Positions 5,862-6,017 of a DNA stretch of 6,017 nucleotides are shown in pieces. Position 1 is the stretch's first letter. Every line of letters begins with the position of its first letter. A program made the translations under genes and the position numbers. The stretch covers positions 1 to 6,017 of the forward strand of contig JACIXO010000087.1 of the NCBI GenBank assembly GCA_014360385.1. Direction: 5' to 3'. The notes below the pieces were generated by a model. That model made no database searches. It saw nothing but the letters and a program-made list of their open reading frames with translations, and was not told the DNA's origin. The DNA comes from Actinomycetota bacterium. GTDB lineage: Bacteria > Actinomycetota > Humimicrobiia > Humimicrobiales > Humimicrobiaceae.

Positions 5862-6017
5862 ATAAATGTTACAAATACATAAATTTTATTCTTAACTTTT
5901 AAAAATTTGTAATAAAATATTTTTTTTTATTAGGTTTTTCTAAATACAATTTAATACTCTACATGAATTTTTAACCTAAATTGTTAATAGTAAATATCAT
6001 GGAATCTGTATAATATG

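Larger units (their letters stand above)
5698..6017. other. AT-rich upstream region of the nuoE-fusion operon
   Basis: This 320-base stretch contains no supported gene in either direction. It is extremely AT-rich, with an uninterrupted run of nine T (5922-5930 region), so promoter-like hexamers are frequent and none is clearly better than chance; TTGAAA at 5810-5815 with a poor -10 (TAATAG, 17 bp away) is the best I find for the minus strand. Recognisable structure is limited to a tandem 24-bp duplication next to nuoE, an imperfect inverted repeat at 5842-5861, and a second copy of its half-site TTTACACTT at 5803-5811. The operon promoter probably lies here, but may lie beyond the window. Confidence 0.5.

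Noticed and set aside
5832..5882. 16-codon plus-strand frame in the AT-rich upstream region
   Set aside because: No spaced ribosome site and a composition expected of AT-rich noncoding DNA; it also covers the inverted repeat.
1..6017. CRISPR array, tRNA, rRNA, insertion sequence or prophage signature
   Set aside because: No spaced direct repeats, no cloverleaf or rRNA-like sequence, and no transposase or terminal inverted repeats were seen.

Overview
The window comes from an AT-rich bacterial genome. Arginine is mostly AGA/AGG, ATA is common for isoleucine, and the intergenic DNA is very AT-rich. The gene content (soluble NuoE/NuoF-type and GltD-type iron-sulfur flavoprotein modules, a LacI-type repressor, an M24 peptidase) suggests a fermentative or acetogenic-style anaerobe, possibly thermophilic. 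It could belong to Clostridia, Thermotogae or an uncultured phylum; the sequence alone does not settle this. All four supported genes are on the minus strand, so the window reads biologically from right to left.

Right part (6017 to 1961): about 320 bases of AT-rich upstream DNA carry a 24-bp tandem duplication and an imperfect inverted repeat. They precede a two-gene operon. The first gene is a NuoE/HydC-type [2Fe-2S] thioredoxin-fold protein. The second, 89 bases downstream, is a 1050-residue fusion. It has an N-terminal HndB-like [2Fe-2S] domain, then a NuoF/HydB core (FMN, NAD(H), SLBB, [4Fe-4S]), then a complete GltD/NfnB-type half (two [4Fe-4S] motifs, FAD and NADP(H) Rossmann folds), and a short CxxC tail. 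The pair holds every module expected of a soluble complex linking NAD(H), NADP(H) and ferredoxin. The best described analogue I know is the three-subunit Sporomusa-type Nfn (StnABC) transhydrogenase; here the second and third subunits appear as one polypeptide. A small hairpin after the fusion may end the transcript.

Middle (1960 to 1620): this gap holds a sigma-A/sigma-70 promoter that matches consensus at all twelve positions (TTGACA, 17 bp, TATAAT), pointing at the LacI-family gene. Directly downstream, at the expected transcription start, is a 36-bp imperfect palindrome containing two overlapping LacI-type operators 12 bp apart, with CpG steps every 6 bp. This looks like strong negative autoregulation.

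Left part (1619 to 1): a complete LacI-family repressor is followed after 141 bases by the first 148 codons of an M24 (Xaa-Pro peptidase/creatinase-like) gene that runs off the left edge. Having the same direction and no visible terminator, it may belong to the LacI-controlled transcript.
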